From NCBI GenBank assembly GCA_000687975.1, contig JIAB01000001.1, positions 2,084,001-2,148,000 on the forward strand: a stretch of 64,000 bases of DNA, read 5' to 3'. This DNA comes from Lachnospiraceae bacterium AC2031 (GTDB lineage Bacteria > Bacillota > Clostridia > Lachnospirales > Lachnospiraceae). Shown here piece by piece: positions 49,125 through 57,748 of this stretch. A program made the translations under genes and the position numbers. How positions within the stretch are numbered: position 1 is the first letter of the stretch; each line of letters starts with the position of its first letter. The notes below the pieces were generated by a model, which was given only the letters and a program-made list of their open reading frames with translations, was not told the origin of the DNA and did no database searches.

Positions 49125-50927
49125 ATGGATTTTTCGTTTAGTTTAATAGAACTTGGTTTAATGATACTTCTCTTTATAGTGGCTGGTCTTTCGGTGAAGC
49201 AGGTATCTAATAAGTGGCGTGTTCTATATGCTGCTCCGACTTTCTTTGCATTAACACTTGTTATACTGGATGGCTTTGACTATTTTCATTTCGCTCTGTA
49301 TCTTGGAGCGGCGCTTCAGATTGTTGCGCTCTTCTTTGGACTAGGTAAGGTAAAACAGAAGAGGGCTTTGGCTATAGCTTCAGCGGCAATGATCATAGTG
49401 CATATGGTGATCATCTCAATCTGCCCTGGTTATCACAGGCTTCCTATATATGATGATTTTGAGAAAGCGTTTAATACTCTGAAGAATCATTATGTTCTCG
49501 CTGAAGAAAAGGGTATTGATTTTGACGAGCTTTATGCAAAGTATGATCCTCTCTTTAAGAAGATTGATAGGGAACAGGACTATATTGAAAACTATAAGGT
49601 ATGGCAGCAGTTTACTCGTGAATTTTATGACGGTCACGTAGGTTATCATATGACGTCCGGTGGACTCGTGCTTATGGCGTTTTGTGAGTCTTATGGAAAT
49701 GACTATGGTCTCTCTCTTGCAAGACTGTCTAGTGGTGAGTTTGTTGCGATAAATGTGGAAGGTTATGATAATTCTTACTCTATAGACAGTACTGAACACG
49801 ATGATCTGCAATTCTATACTGTGAAGGGGAGTTTACAGCCTGAAGATGCTGAAGCAAATAGGTTGACGCTGAAGAATGCTGGAATAAAAAATGGTACTGT
49901 GATCACAAAGTGGAATGGCAAGTCTATAGATGAATACTATGACGAAGTGACATATTACGTTGGCCCGTATCCGGATAAGGAAAATGAAGAGTTCGATCTT
50001 CCAATCTATGTTGCCGGAATGGGTAAGGATATGAACTACGGTGATACATATGTGCCTGGGAAAGATGTAGAGTCAAAGTCTGGGGGAAGAATAACGGATA
50101 ACCCGACAGTTGATATAACATATATTGATGAAAGTGGTGAAGAGCAGACAGTTACAGCTCCGAGCCTTGGAATATATGCACCAAGAATGTATGACACCAT
50201 GAATAAATTATATGATGGAGTTAATGTGACTAATCTTACCTGGCAGGAAATCAATTCAGAAACCTATATGCTCAGGATAAGTGAGATGGCTTATGATGAG
50301 CAAACCTATACCGGATCAGATTATTCCGAGATGACAGATAAGCTGAGAGACGAAATACTCGGTCTTAAAGAATCGGGAGTTAAAAAACTGGTCTTCGATC
50401 TCAGGTCAAATGGAGGCGGCAGTCCTTACTTTGTCGAAGGAATCGCTCAGCTGTTCGCTCCGGAAGGTGAGCATCTTACCTACTACAGTGCAGTGATAAA
50501 TGAAGAGACAGCCACCTACGAAAGAGACGAGAATGGCAAGTACAAGATGGGTGTTCCTTCATCCTATGTAGGTGAGGATCTATGGCATGATGGCGAGGTT
50601 ATACTTCTTGTTAATTCACGTACTGTAAGTGCCGGCGATGATATGACCTATATGATGGGAAGTTTCCCGAATGTGAAAATTATCGGACTCACAAAAAGTA
50701 ACAGCTCATGCCAGGCAGTTACATCGGTTCATGGTATGGAGTTCGGTTCCCTTAGTTTCTCGGCGGTTCCAAATCTTCTTCCGGATGGAGAGATTGCAAT
50801 CGATACTTATACAGACCATGTGGGCAGGACCCCATTTGACGAAAAGATTCCTTTTACTCAGGAGTGTGTTACAGCAGTCTTTGATAATGGTGAGGATTAT
50901 CTTCTTAACTATGCGGCAAATGATTAA
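49125..50927 (+). CDS. Membrane-anchored S41-family peptidase (600 aa)
   Basis: Four N-terminal membrane helices (to about 110) followed by an extracellular tail-specific-protease-like domain. The core is visible in LVFDLRSNGGGSPYFVEGIA, ILLVNSRTVSAGDDM (candidate nucleophile Ser502) and GLTKSNSSC (candidate Lys524); the S-K spacing is a few residues shorter than in CtpA. Residues 120-200 form a cap with DGHVGYHM. In this operon it may process a peptide exported by, or protecting against the substrate of, the ABC system. Confidence 0.83.
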   Translation: MDFSFSLIELGLMILLFIVAGLSVKQVSNKWRVLYAAPTFFALTLVILDGFDYFHFALYLGAALQIVALFFGLGKVKQKRALAIASAAMIIVHMVIISICPGYHRLPIYDDFEKAFNTLKNHYVLAEEKGIDFDELYAKYDPLFKKIDREQDYIENYKVWQQFTREFYDGHVGYHMTSGGLVLMAFCESYGNDYGLSLARLSSGEFVAINVEGYDNSYSIDSTEHDDLQFYTVKGSLQPEDAEANRLTLKNAGIKNGTVITKWNGKSIDEYYDEVTYYVGPYPDKENEEFDLPIYVAGMGKDMNYGDTYVPGKDVESKSGGRITDNPTVDITYIDESGEEQTVTAPSLGIYAPRMYDTMNKLYDGVNVTNLTWQEINSETYMLRISEMAYDEQTYTGSDYSEMTDKLRDEILGLKESGVKKLVFDLRSNGGGSPYFVEGIAQLFAPEGEHLTYYSAVINEETATYERDENGKYKMGVPSSYVGEDLWHDGEVILLVNSRTVSAGDDMTYMMGSFPNVKIIGLTKSNSSCQAVTSVHGMEFGSLSFSAVPNLLPDGEIAIDTYTDHVGRTPFDEKIPFTQECVTAVFDNGEDYLLNYAAND

Positions 50928-51021
50928 CTTTGCTTGTCAGCAGTTGAACGTAGTAGTACAATAATATGATATGAAGAGGGATAAAATATATGGAAGAATA
51001 ATTCTTAAATAGGGACATTTT

Positions 51022-52950
51022 ATGAGAAAAAAGATTGCAGTATTAATACTGAATATGTATGGAGCCATGGTAACGGACATCCAGAAGGGGCTAAATGAAG
51101 CTGCTTTTGAAGAAGATGTGAAGCTTATCTATTTTGCCAGCTTCAGCGATGGCTTCAGCAAAGAGTTTTATGATCAATATGTAAAATATGACGAGGGGGA
51201 TATCGTATCATTCAAGCTGCCAAATCTGGATGATTTCGATGGCGTGATTGTGGTATCCTGCTCATTTTCGCCGGAGTATCTTAAGAGAATCGAGCCGCTG
51301 CTTCTCTCTACAAAGACTCCGGTTGTTTACGTTGGCGTTCCTGATGACAGATTCATCAGTGTTGTAAATGATGAGAAGCAGTCATTTAGTGCTGTGGTCA
51401 GACATGTTATTGAAGAACATGGATGCAAGAATATCTATCACATTGCTGGAGCAAAAGATAGAAGCTTTACTTACGATAGAATAAATTCCTTTAAGGAAGT
51501 GATGGCGGAGTATGGCTATCCAGCTGGTGATGACAGAATATACTACGGAACTCTGTGGCGTGACTGTGGAGATCCAGGCCTTGAATATGTGCTTAGTCAG
51601 TGTGAAAAAGAGGGATGCAAGTATCCGGATGCAATAGTCTGTGCCAATGATTATACTGCGATAGGTATTGTAGATGCCTGCAGAGAACGGGGCATTGATG
51701 TGCCTGGAGATATTATCGTTACAGGTTTTGATGGAATAGAAACAGCCAGAATGGGATTTCCATCCATAACAACTTCTAATCAGCCTTTCTATGAGATAGG
51801 TAAAAATGGTATCTACACCATGGAGAAAATCTGGAATGGTGAAAAGGTTGATATGAAGATCCGCTGTGCGGGTGAACTTGTTCCAAGTCAGTCATGTGGA
51901 TGTGTTCCGCTGGATATGAATAGATCTGAGGAAATCCGTCAGCTCTATAGTAGCAGAATGGGCAAAATGGAATATCTGGCCCAGTCTACTACGAATATGA
52001 TCCTAAGTATTTCCAATGCTCCTACTATAGAGGATGCGTATAGAGAGATAGCTGAGAATGCCATGTCAGATACTGGCTTTGATACATTTATTCTTTGTAT
52101 CGCTCCAGGCTGGGATACTCAGCGAGTTATCACAGCAGAGACCACGATGCCTGATGAAAAGATGAAACTGGTCTGTGGATTTATGGGAAATAAATCTGTG
52201 GAGCCTCAGGAGTTTGATAAGAAGGATCTTCTTCCAGCTGACCTGCTGGACGATCCATTTCCTTATTACATCTGCTCTATCCATCACCTTCAGTATTACA
52301 TGGGCTACATGATCATTTCTCCAAGACTTGATAACTATAATCAGCTTATGGCCAAGTCCTGGGTGGTAAATGTGGGCGCCATGCTGGAGAACTGGCGAAT
52401 CAGAGAAAAGCTTAACGACACAGTAGACAGACTTGAAGACCTTTACAAGAGAGATATGCTGACAGGTCTTTATAACAGACGTGGATATGAGGCACATTTC
52501 AAGAGACTCTTCAGAGAGTGTGTTATAGAGGAACGTTCCATAGCGGTAATGGTTATCGATATGGATGACCTTAAATATGTAAATGATAACTATGGTCATA
52601 CAGAAGGCGATTACAGTCTTACAACGATTGCAGATGGAATGAAGGCTGCGGCTACCCAGGGTGAGGTATGCCTTAGAACTGGTGGCGATGAGTTCGCTGT
52701 TCTGGCCAAGGGCTATACATATGAGATGGCAGAGGATTATATACGTCGTCTTAGAGAATATATGGAAACAAAGGTTCAGGAGGATAAGAAAGAATATCCT
52801 TTGGGTGTCAGCGTGGGAGTCTGTGTCAGAAATCCTGAGGACAACGATGGAATAATAACTGATGCCGAGATAGATGCAGCTTCTGAAGAGTATATGAAGT
52901 ATGCCGATGCTGAAATGTACAAAGAGAAGAAAGCCCACAAGCAAGGGTAA
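51022..52950 (+). CDS. Diguanylate cyclase with LacI-type periplasmic-binding-protein sensor (642 aa)
   Basis: Residues 1-300 are a Peripla_BP_3 domain (KIAVLILNMYGAMVTDIQKGL, VICANDYTAIGIVDACRERGIDVPGDIIVTGFDG) as in LacI/GalR regulators but with no helix-turn-helix or membrane segment, so cytoplasmic. A linker of about 150 residues and coiled coil lead to a GGDEF domain with RDMLTGLYNRRGY and active RTGGDEFAV. The RxxD inhibitory site is missing (ATQG in its place). Thus a sugar or nucleotide in the cytoplasm may directly set c-di-GMP synthesis. Monocistronic. Confidence 0.92.
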   Translation: MRKKIAVLILNMYGAMVTDIQKGLNEAAFEEDVKLIYFASFSDGFSKEFYDQYVKYDEGDIVSFKLPNLDDFDGVIVVSCSFSPEYLKRIEPLLLSTKTPVVYVGVPDDRFISVVNDEKQSFSAVVRHVIEEHGCKNIYHIAGAKDRSFTYDRINSFKEVMAEYGYPAGDDRIYYGTLWRDCGDPGLEYVLSQCEKEGCKYPDAIVCANDYTAIGIVDACRERGIDVPGDIIVTGFDGIETARMGFPSITTSNQPFYEIGKNGIYTMEKIWNGEKVDMKIRCAGELVPSQSCGCVPLDMNRSEEIRQLYSSRMGKMEYLAQSTTNMILSISNAPTIEDAYREIAENAMSDTGFDTFILCIAPGWDTQRVITAETTMPDEKMKLVCGFMGNKSVEPQEFDKKDLLPADLLDDPFPYYICSIHHLQYYMGYMIISPRLDNYNQLMAKSWVVNVGAMLENWRIREKLNDTVDRLEDLYKRDMLTGLYNRRGYEAHFKRLFRECVIEERSIAVMVIDMDDLKYVNDNYGHTEGDYSLTTIADGMKAAATQGEVCLRTGGDEFAVLAKGYTYEMAEDYIRRLREYMETKVQEDKKEYPLGVSVGVCVRNPEDNDGIITDAEIDAASEEYMKYADAEMYKEKKAHKQG

Positions 52951-53088
52951 AATATTGCATAAAGAAAGTTTAGCGTATCGCCTGTTTTTTGACTAATAGC
53001 AAAAGACAGGCGATAAAAATATCGATTATTTGTCTAGGTAGGTGAAAAAGTTACAAAAACGGATATCATTTTCGTTAAGTTCTACGAA

Positions 53089-53171
53089 TTGACAGTTTTA
53101 GTAAATCAGAATAAAGTTCTGATTAATAGATGTAATGTAGAAGAAAACTGTTGTGTGACGGGGTCGTCACA
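53089..53171 (+). promoter_or_regulatory. Promoter with palindrome over -10 and a leader hairpin, for GH53-like gene
   Basis: TTGACA (53089-53094), 17 nt, TAAAGT (53112-53117). A perfect palindrome AATCAGAA-TAAAG-TTCTGATT (53104-53124) covers the -10, as an operator would. Downstream TGTGACG-GGGT-CGTCACA (53154-53171) forms a leader hairpin. Another stem, TATCGCCTGT/ACAGGCGATA, lies earlier (about 52976-53014). Confidence 0.5.
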
Positions 53172-53197
53172 GTGTAGAAGGCGAAAGAGGTATGAAA

Positions 53198-53989
53198 ATG
53201 AATCACTTATGTAGAATGGTTAATGTAGCAAATGGAGTTACCAAGGATAGACTTAATATCCTGAGAACTAAAGGCGTTGATACGATAATGAGCGTTGCTA
53301 GCATCGTACAGGGAATCGCAGATAATGCAGATTCAATCATTGAAACTGGTGCTTCAGCAAGTTCACTTGGGGTTAGATGGTGTCTTGAACTTGATGTTAT
53401 GCCTCTCTATGAGGGAGTACTTAAGGAAGTTGGCGACGACATCAGAATGTTCGTAAGAAAAGCTGAAAGAGGCGGATTTGAGAATGTTCATAAGCTTTTT
53501 ACAAAGCTTGCAGAGAACGCCGCTACTCCAGATTTTATTCAGATAAATACAGAAACTTTTAGTGATCATCCAGAGATCAGTCTTGGATTTGAAGAGCAGA
53601 CTCGTATGATCAATGCTATCATCAATGCAGTTAAGGCTGTATGTCCAGAGTGCAAGGTTATCCTTAGCACAGGTGAGAGCGCAGATAACGAGAAAGCAAA
53701 GAAATGGTTTAATCGCTTCCAGGTTTCTGGAGGAAAGAAGTTTGATATCATCGCACTTAGATATGCACTTAGTGCTGATACATTCTATAATCTCAGCCTC
53801 AATATGAGCGATCTTTCAAGACGTTTTGAAGCAGAGATTCTTGTAGATATCTCAGGTCAGAAGAATGCAGCTTCAGCTGATATTGGTCTTTCTGATCTTG
53901 ATAGTGCAATCGAGATTGTACCACTTGACAGAGGTTTTGGAGTTGTTTATTCTAATGAGGGACTTGACGAAGCTACCCTTGTTGCATGA
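53198..53989 (+). CDS. GH53-like (endo-galactanase-related) cytoplasmic protein, possibly inactive (263 aa)
   Basis: The middle and end follow glycoside hydrolase family 53: TPDFIQINTE (Glu119 in place of the acid/base in QIGNE), INAVKAVCPECKVILS, DNEKAKKWFNRF, KFDIIALRYAL and EILVDISG. The family's nucleophile strand VVET reads LVDIS, so the nucleophile Glu appears to be Asp or lost. The N-terminal third is shorter than in GH53 enzymes and there is no signal peptide. It may be a degenerate sugar-binding or regulatory protein. ATG 53198 is 7 nt after AAAGAGG; ATG 53192 is too close. Confidence 0.55.
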   Translation: MNHLCRMVNVANGVTKDRLNILRTKGVDTIMSVASIVQGIADNADSIIETGASASSLGVRWCLELDVMPLYEGVLKEVGDDIRMFVRKAERGGFENVHKLFTKLAENAATPDFIQINTETFSDHPEISLGFEEQTRMINAIINAVKAVCPECKVILSTGESADNEKAKKWFNRFQVSGGKKFDIIALRYALSADTFYNLSLNMSDLSRRFEAEILVDISGQKNAASADIGLSDLDSAIEIVPLDRGFGVVYSNEGLDEATLVA

Positions 53990-54033
53990 ACTGAAACAAA
54001 TGCTTGATGTTTGATTCATAAAGATTGTCTTTG

Positions 54034-54067
54034 AAAAGTCACACCTTGGGTGTGACTTTTCTTTTAT
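54034..54067 (+). terminator. Terminator after GH53-like gene
   Basis: AAAAGTCACACC (54034-54045) pairs with GGTGTGACTTTT (54049-54060), a 3-nt loop, then CTTTTAT. Confidence 0.88.
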
Positions 54068-54108
54068 ACAAGTTATATGCGTGGCGGAAGCTACATAGAG
54101 GAATAATT

Positions 54109-54900
54109 ATGTCATATATATATGAAACACATTTACATACATCAGAGGCCAGCAAGTGCGGAAAGGTCTCAGGTGGTGATTATATCCAGTACATGATAGA
54201 ACAGGGCTATAACGGTATCATTGTTACGGATCATTTCTTTAATGGCAATAGCGCAGTGCCAAAGGATCTTCCTTGGAACGAAAGAGTTGCCATGTATGTC
54301 AGCGGATATAAGGCGGCGAAGAAGGCTGCAGATGAATATAATGCTGGACTCAGTCCAGAGAGGTTAGAGGCAGATCGCTTCGACGTATTCTTCGGTATTG
54401 AATACAATTTTAATGGGGATGAGTATCTTGTATACGGAGTTGATGAGAAATGGCTGAATGCAAATCCTGATCTTCTCAGCAAGAATAGATATGAGTTGCA
54501 TGACCTGGTTTCTGCTGCAGGTGGAATCATGGTTCAGGCTCATCCTTACCGCGAGAGATGGTATATAGACGATATCGTTCTTACACCACAGATAAGCGAT
54601 GGAATAGAAATATATAATGCGGCCAACGGTTCTAACATGAACGCGCTGGGTTATATATATGCTAATAAGCTGGGAGTTCCTATGTCTGCCGGTTCGGATA
54701 TCCATTTCTTTTATGATGGCCCTAAGGGCGGCATGATGTTTGAAAGACGTATAGATAGCATAGAAGACTATGTGAAAGCCTTTTTAAACAGAGAAGGAGT
54801 TCCTGTGCTCCTAGAAGATGGACAGGTGAAAAAAATAGAGGACGTAGCAGAACAGACTGTTCCGCGACATCCTCATACATATTCATTAACTATCAAATGA
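54109..54900 (+). CDS. PHP-domain metal-dependent phosphoesterase (263 aa)
   Basis: Four PHP motifs are present: ETHLHTS (5-11), VTDHF, VQAHPYR and GSDIHF, which together hold a tri-metal centre. GIEYNFNGDEYLVYG gives the motif Glu. Likely acts on a small phosphorylated substrate such as a nucleotide or histidinol phosphate-like compound. ATG 54109 has GAGGA upstream; the longer frame from 54025 runs through the previous terminator. Ends in a stop-overlapping terminator. Confidence 0.88.
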   Translation: MSYIYETHLHTSEASKCGKVSGGDYIQYMIEQGYNGIIVTDHFFNGNSAVPKDLPWNERVAMYVSGYKAAKKAADEYNAGLSPERLEADRFDVFFGIEYNFNGDEYLVYGVDEKWLNANPDLLSKNRYELHDLVSAAGGIMVQAHPYRERWYIDDIVLTPQISDGIEIYNAANGSNMNALGYIYANKLGVPMSAGSDIHFFYDGPKGGMMFERRIDSIEDYVKAFLNREGVPVLLEDGQVKKIEDVAEQTVPRHPHTYSLTIK

Positions 54901-54929
54901 GTCAAAAGAGCCCTTTTGACTCTTTTTTA
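54896..54929 (+). terminator. TGAGTC-type terminator overlapping the PHP stop codon
   Basis: GAGTCAAAAG (54899-54908) pairs with CTTTTGACTC (54913-54922), loop AGCC, T6 tail. The TGA at 54898 is the stop codon. Same left arm as the hairpins at 35065 and 42183. Confidence 0.88.
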
Positions 54930-55415
54930 ATCCAGGGGTTGGATTTTTCCATCAGCAACTGACTGGCTGATCCACAGCTTCAGTGACTCGATGGTATTTG
55001 ATATCTTGTTCAGGTTTTCCTGAATCTTTTTGAAGTCTTCGGCTTCGTCTTCACGGATGGTGCCATCCTCGGCAATCTCCATCAGACGCTCCTTCTGAGA
55101 ATTCAGTGCATTTAGTGAATTAAATATTCCCAGAGACAGCTCAGCTAGATTTGAAGGATGTATCTCGGCTACTGTGTCCTGACCGATGCGACACTCATGA
55201 GTGCAGTAGTAGTTGCAAAGACTAGGCTTCTTGTAGGCCTGAGCCATGGCTACAACATCTGAAGGTTGAACGATGGTTCTGTCATTTTCAATCTTATCAA
55301 TTCGGCTTTCTGATACATATACCATAGCTTCACTTGCTTCTGCACGTGTGAGACCGGCTTCTTCTCTAGATCTAAAGTAGATATTTTTGTCTGCTTTTAT
55401 AGATTTTCTTCCCAT
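54927..55415 (-). CDS. XRE-family helix-turn-helix regulator (162 aa)
   Basis: Helix-turn-helix near the N-terminus: FRSREEAGLTRAEASEAMVYVSESRIDKIENDRTIVQPSDVVAMAQAYKKP. A short CNYYCTHEC Cys cluster follows (possible metal or redox site), then a C-terminal coiled coil of about 80 residues (LNALNSQKERLMEIAEDG to the end). ATG 55415 with AAGAGGA is chosen over the frame start at 55466. Divergent from the GH13 gene, with back-to-back promoters. Confidence 0.87.
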   Translation of the reverse strand: MGRKSIKADKNIYFRSREEAGLTRAEASEAMVYVSESRIDKIENDRTIVQPSDVVAMAQAYKKPSLCNYYCTHECRIGQDTVAEIHPSNLAELSLGIFNSLNALNSQKERLMEIAEDGTIREDEAEDFKKIQENLNKISNTIESLKLWISQSVADGKIQPLD

Positions 55416-55475
55416 GATTTTCCTCTTAACTCCTAGTGTTTTAATTGAATTCTTATATCCTATCACATGTCTAAC

Positions 55476-55504
55476 ATTATAATAGCATCCAAGTTCAATG
55501 TCAC
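55476..55504 (-). promoter_or_regulatory. Promoter of XRE gene
   Basis: Minus strand: GTGACA (55504-55499), 17-nt spacer, TATAAT (55481-55476). Confidence 0.65.
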
Positions 55505-55533
55505 TTTAATTTTTCGTTAATTCGTGGTAGAAT
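55505..55533 (+). promoter_or_regulatory. Promoter of GH13 gene
   Basis: TTTAAT (55505-55510), 17 nt, TAGAAT (55528-55533). Its -35 abuts that of the XRE promoter, so one bound regulator could affect both. Confidence 0.5.
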
Positions 55534-55617
55534 ACGAATAATTGTGGGTACTGAAAACTGACGAATATTGTTCATGAACATTTGGGCTCACATTTTGCTT
55601 GTGACTGGAGGATGCAT

Positions 55618-57708
55618 ATGTCTAATCGAGACGTGCTCAAAATGATCAACAGCATATTTAATTGTACGACTATCCTTAACTTTGGCGCACTGTTTACGGA
55701 CGTGACGCCAAACTTTGTGTCGCCTGCAGAACCTGTACCTGGTGATGATATTACTATTAAGTTCAGAACTGCAAAGAACAACGTTGATAGCATCGATATC
55801 GTTATCGATGATGAGCACTTCCCAATGAAGATGACAAAGCAGACAGGCATCTTCGACTACTATTCGATTAAGATTCCTCATGTATATAATAAGCTGAGAT
55901 ATTACTTTGAGATACATAGCGACAGACTGTGTGTAATCTATAACCGCCTTGGTATCTTAAGAGAGGCGAATCATGATTACGATTTCCAGATAGTTCCTGG
56001 CTTCAAGACTCCAGACTGGGCAAAGGGAGCGGTGTTCTATCAGATCTTTGTAGACCGTTTCTGCAATGGTGATAAGTCCAACGATGTTGTTGATGGAGAG
56101 TATTGCTATGTTGGAAAACATGTTCGCAGGATTGAAGACTGGAACAAGACTCCAGATGCTATGGATGTTGGAAACTTCTATGGTGGTGATCTTCAGGGTG
56201 TTATCAGCAAGTTGGATTATCTGAAGGATCTGGGAGTAGAGGCAATCTATCTCAATCCTATCTTTGTATCCCCATCCAATCATAAGTATGATATTCAGGA
56301 CTATGATTATATAGATCCTCATTTTGGTAAGATCGTAAAGGATGAGGGTGAGCCACTCGAGGAGTGGGATAATGACAATACTAATGCGACTAAGTATATC
56401 AGCCGAGTTACCAGCAAGGAGAATCTGAAGGCATCTAACCGTCTTTTTGCTAAGCTGGTTAATGAAGCTCATGAGAGAGGAATTAAGGTTATCCTGGATG
56501 GCGTCTTCAACCACTGCGGTTCCTTCAATAAGTGGCTGGATAAGGAAAGAATCTATGATCAGAATCCAGACTATGAGAAGGGTGCTTATGTATCAGGAGA
56601 CAGTCCATATAAAAGCTTTTTCAAATTCCAGGATGAAAATGCATGGCCTTGCAACGGCTCATATAACGGTTGGTGGGGACATGATACATTACCTAAGCTT
56701 AATTACGAGGAGTCACAGAAGCTCCACGATTATATAATGAAGATCGGACGCAAATGGGTTTCACCGCCTTACAACTGCGATGGATGGCGTCTCGACGTAG
56801 CGGCAGATCTTGGCTACTCAGAGGAGTACAATCACCAGTTCTGGCGTGACTTCAGAACTGCAGTAAAGGATGCAAATCCTGAAGCTATCATTCTGGCTGA
56901 GCACTACGGCAATCCAAAGGAATGGCTGGACGGCGATCAGTGGGATACCATAATGAACTACGGTGCCTTTATGGAACCAATCACCTGGTTCCTGACAGGT
57001 GTTGAAAAGCACAGCGATGAGTTCCGTGGAGACTTCCTTGGAAATGCAGATTTCTTCAAGGGAACCATCAGAAATTACATGTCATACATGATGTACAATT
57101 CGCTCTATGTTTCAATGAACGAGCTGTCAAATCATGACCACTCTCGTTTCCTTACAAGGACTAATCACAGAGTTGGTCGTATTCAGACTGTTGGCGCTGA
57201 GACGGCAAATGAAAATGTGAGCCGCGGCATCATGCGAATGGCGGTAGCTTTTCAGATGACCTGGCCAGGTGCGCCTACTATCTACTATGGTGACGAGGCT
57301 GGTGTCTGTGGATGGACTGATCCTGACTCAAGACGTACCTATCCTTGGGGACATGAGGATCAGGAGATGATCCAGTTCCATAAGGATATAATAAATATTC
57401 ATAACTCTTATCAGTGCCTGAGAACAGGCTCACTCAAGTTCCTTCATGGAGAGTACCGAATGATAGCATTTGGCCGCTTCAACTATAAGGAGGCGGTGGC
57501 TGTTATTATTAACAGCGACTATGTTGATAAGAGGATTAAGCTCCATGTCAGAGAACTTGGAGTTCATAATAACAGAACAATGAAGAGGGTAATGATGACT
57601 ACTGAGGAGGGCTATACTCTGGATGAGCATATCTGCATGGTTCAGAACAACGTGCTGACTGTGGTTGTGCCAAAGAATTCCTGCCTCATCTTTACCTGCA
57701 AGCTTTAG
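55618..57708 (+). CDS. Intracellular GH13 alpha-amylase family enzyme, neopullulanase/cyclomaltodextrinase-like (696 aa)
   Basis: Cleaves alpha-glucan oligosaccharides in the cytoplasm (no signal peptide). An N-terminal beta domain (to about 120) is followed by the GH13 barrel: VFYQIFVDRFCNGD, GVEAIYLNPIF, ILDGVFNHCG (region I), GWRLDVAADL with nucleophile Asp393, IILAEHYG with acid/base Glu428, and LSNHDHSRF (region IV). A C-terminal beta domain closes the protein. YYGDEAGVCGWTDPDSRRTYPW is the oligosaccharide-family calcium/loop region. ATG 55618 has TGGAGG upstream. It is followed 40 nt later by uvrB. Confidence 0.92.
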   Translation: MSNRDVLKMINSIFNCTTILNFGALFTDVTPNFVSPAEPVPGDDITIKFRTAKNNVDSIDIVIDDEHFPMKMTKQTGIFDYYSIKIPHVYNKLRYYFEIHSDRLCVIYNRLGILREANHDYDFQIVPGFKTPDWAKGAVFYQIFVDRFCNGDKSNDVVDGEYCYVGKHVRRIEDWNKTPDAMDVGNFYGGDLQGVISKLDYLKDLGVEAIYLNPIFVSPSNHKYDIQDYDYIDPHFGKIVKDEGEPLEEWDNDNTNATKYISRVTSKENLKASNRLFAKLVNEAHERGIKVILDGVFNHCGSFNKWLDKERIYDQNPDYEKGAYVSGDSPYKSFFKFQDENAWPCNGSYNGWWGHDTLPKLNYEESQKLHDYIMKIGRKWVSPPYNCDGWRLDVAADLGYSEEYNHQFWRDFRTAVKDANPEAIILAEHYGNPKEWLDGDQWDTIMNYGAFMEPITWFLTGVEKHSDEFRGDFLGNADFFKGTIRNYMSYMMYNSLYVSMNELSNHDHSRFLTRTNHRVGRIQTVGAETANENVSRGIMRMAVAFQMTWPGAPTIYYGDEAGVCGWTDPDSRRTYPWGHEDQEMIQFHKDIINIHNSYQCLRTGSLKFLHGEYRMIAFGRFNYKEAVAVIINSDYVDKRIKLHVRELGVHNNRTMKRVMMTTEEGYTLDEHICMVQNNVLTVVVPKNSCLIFTCKL

Positions 57709-57748
57709 TAAATGGGTTCGCGGCTTGCGTGAACTTTAGGATTTTATC

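Noticed and set aside
53192-53989. Active secreted endo-galactanase
   Set aside because: No signal peptide, short, and the nucleophile strand lacks the expected Glu.
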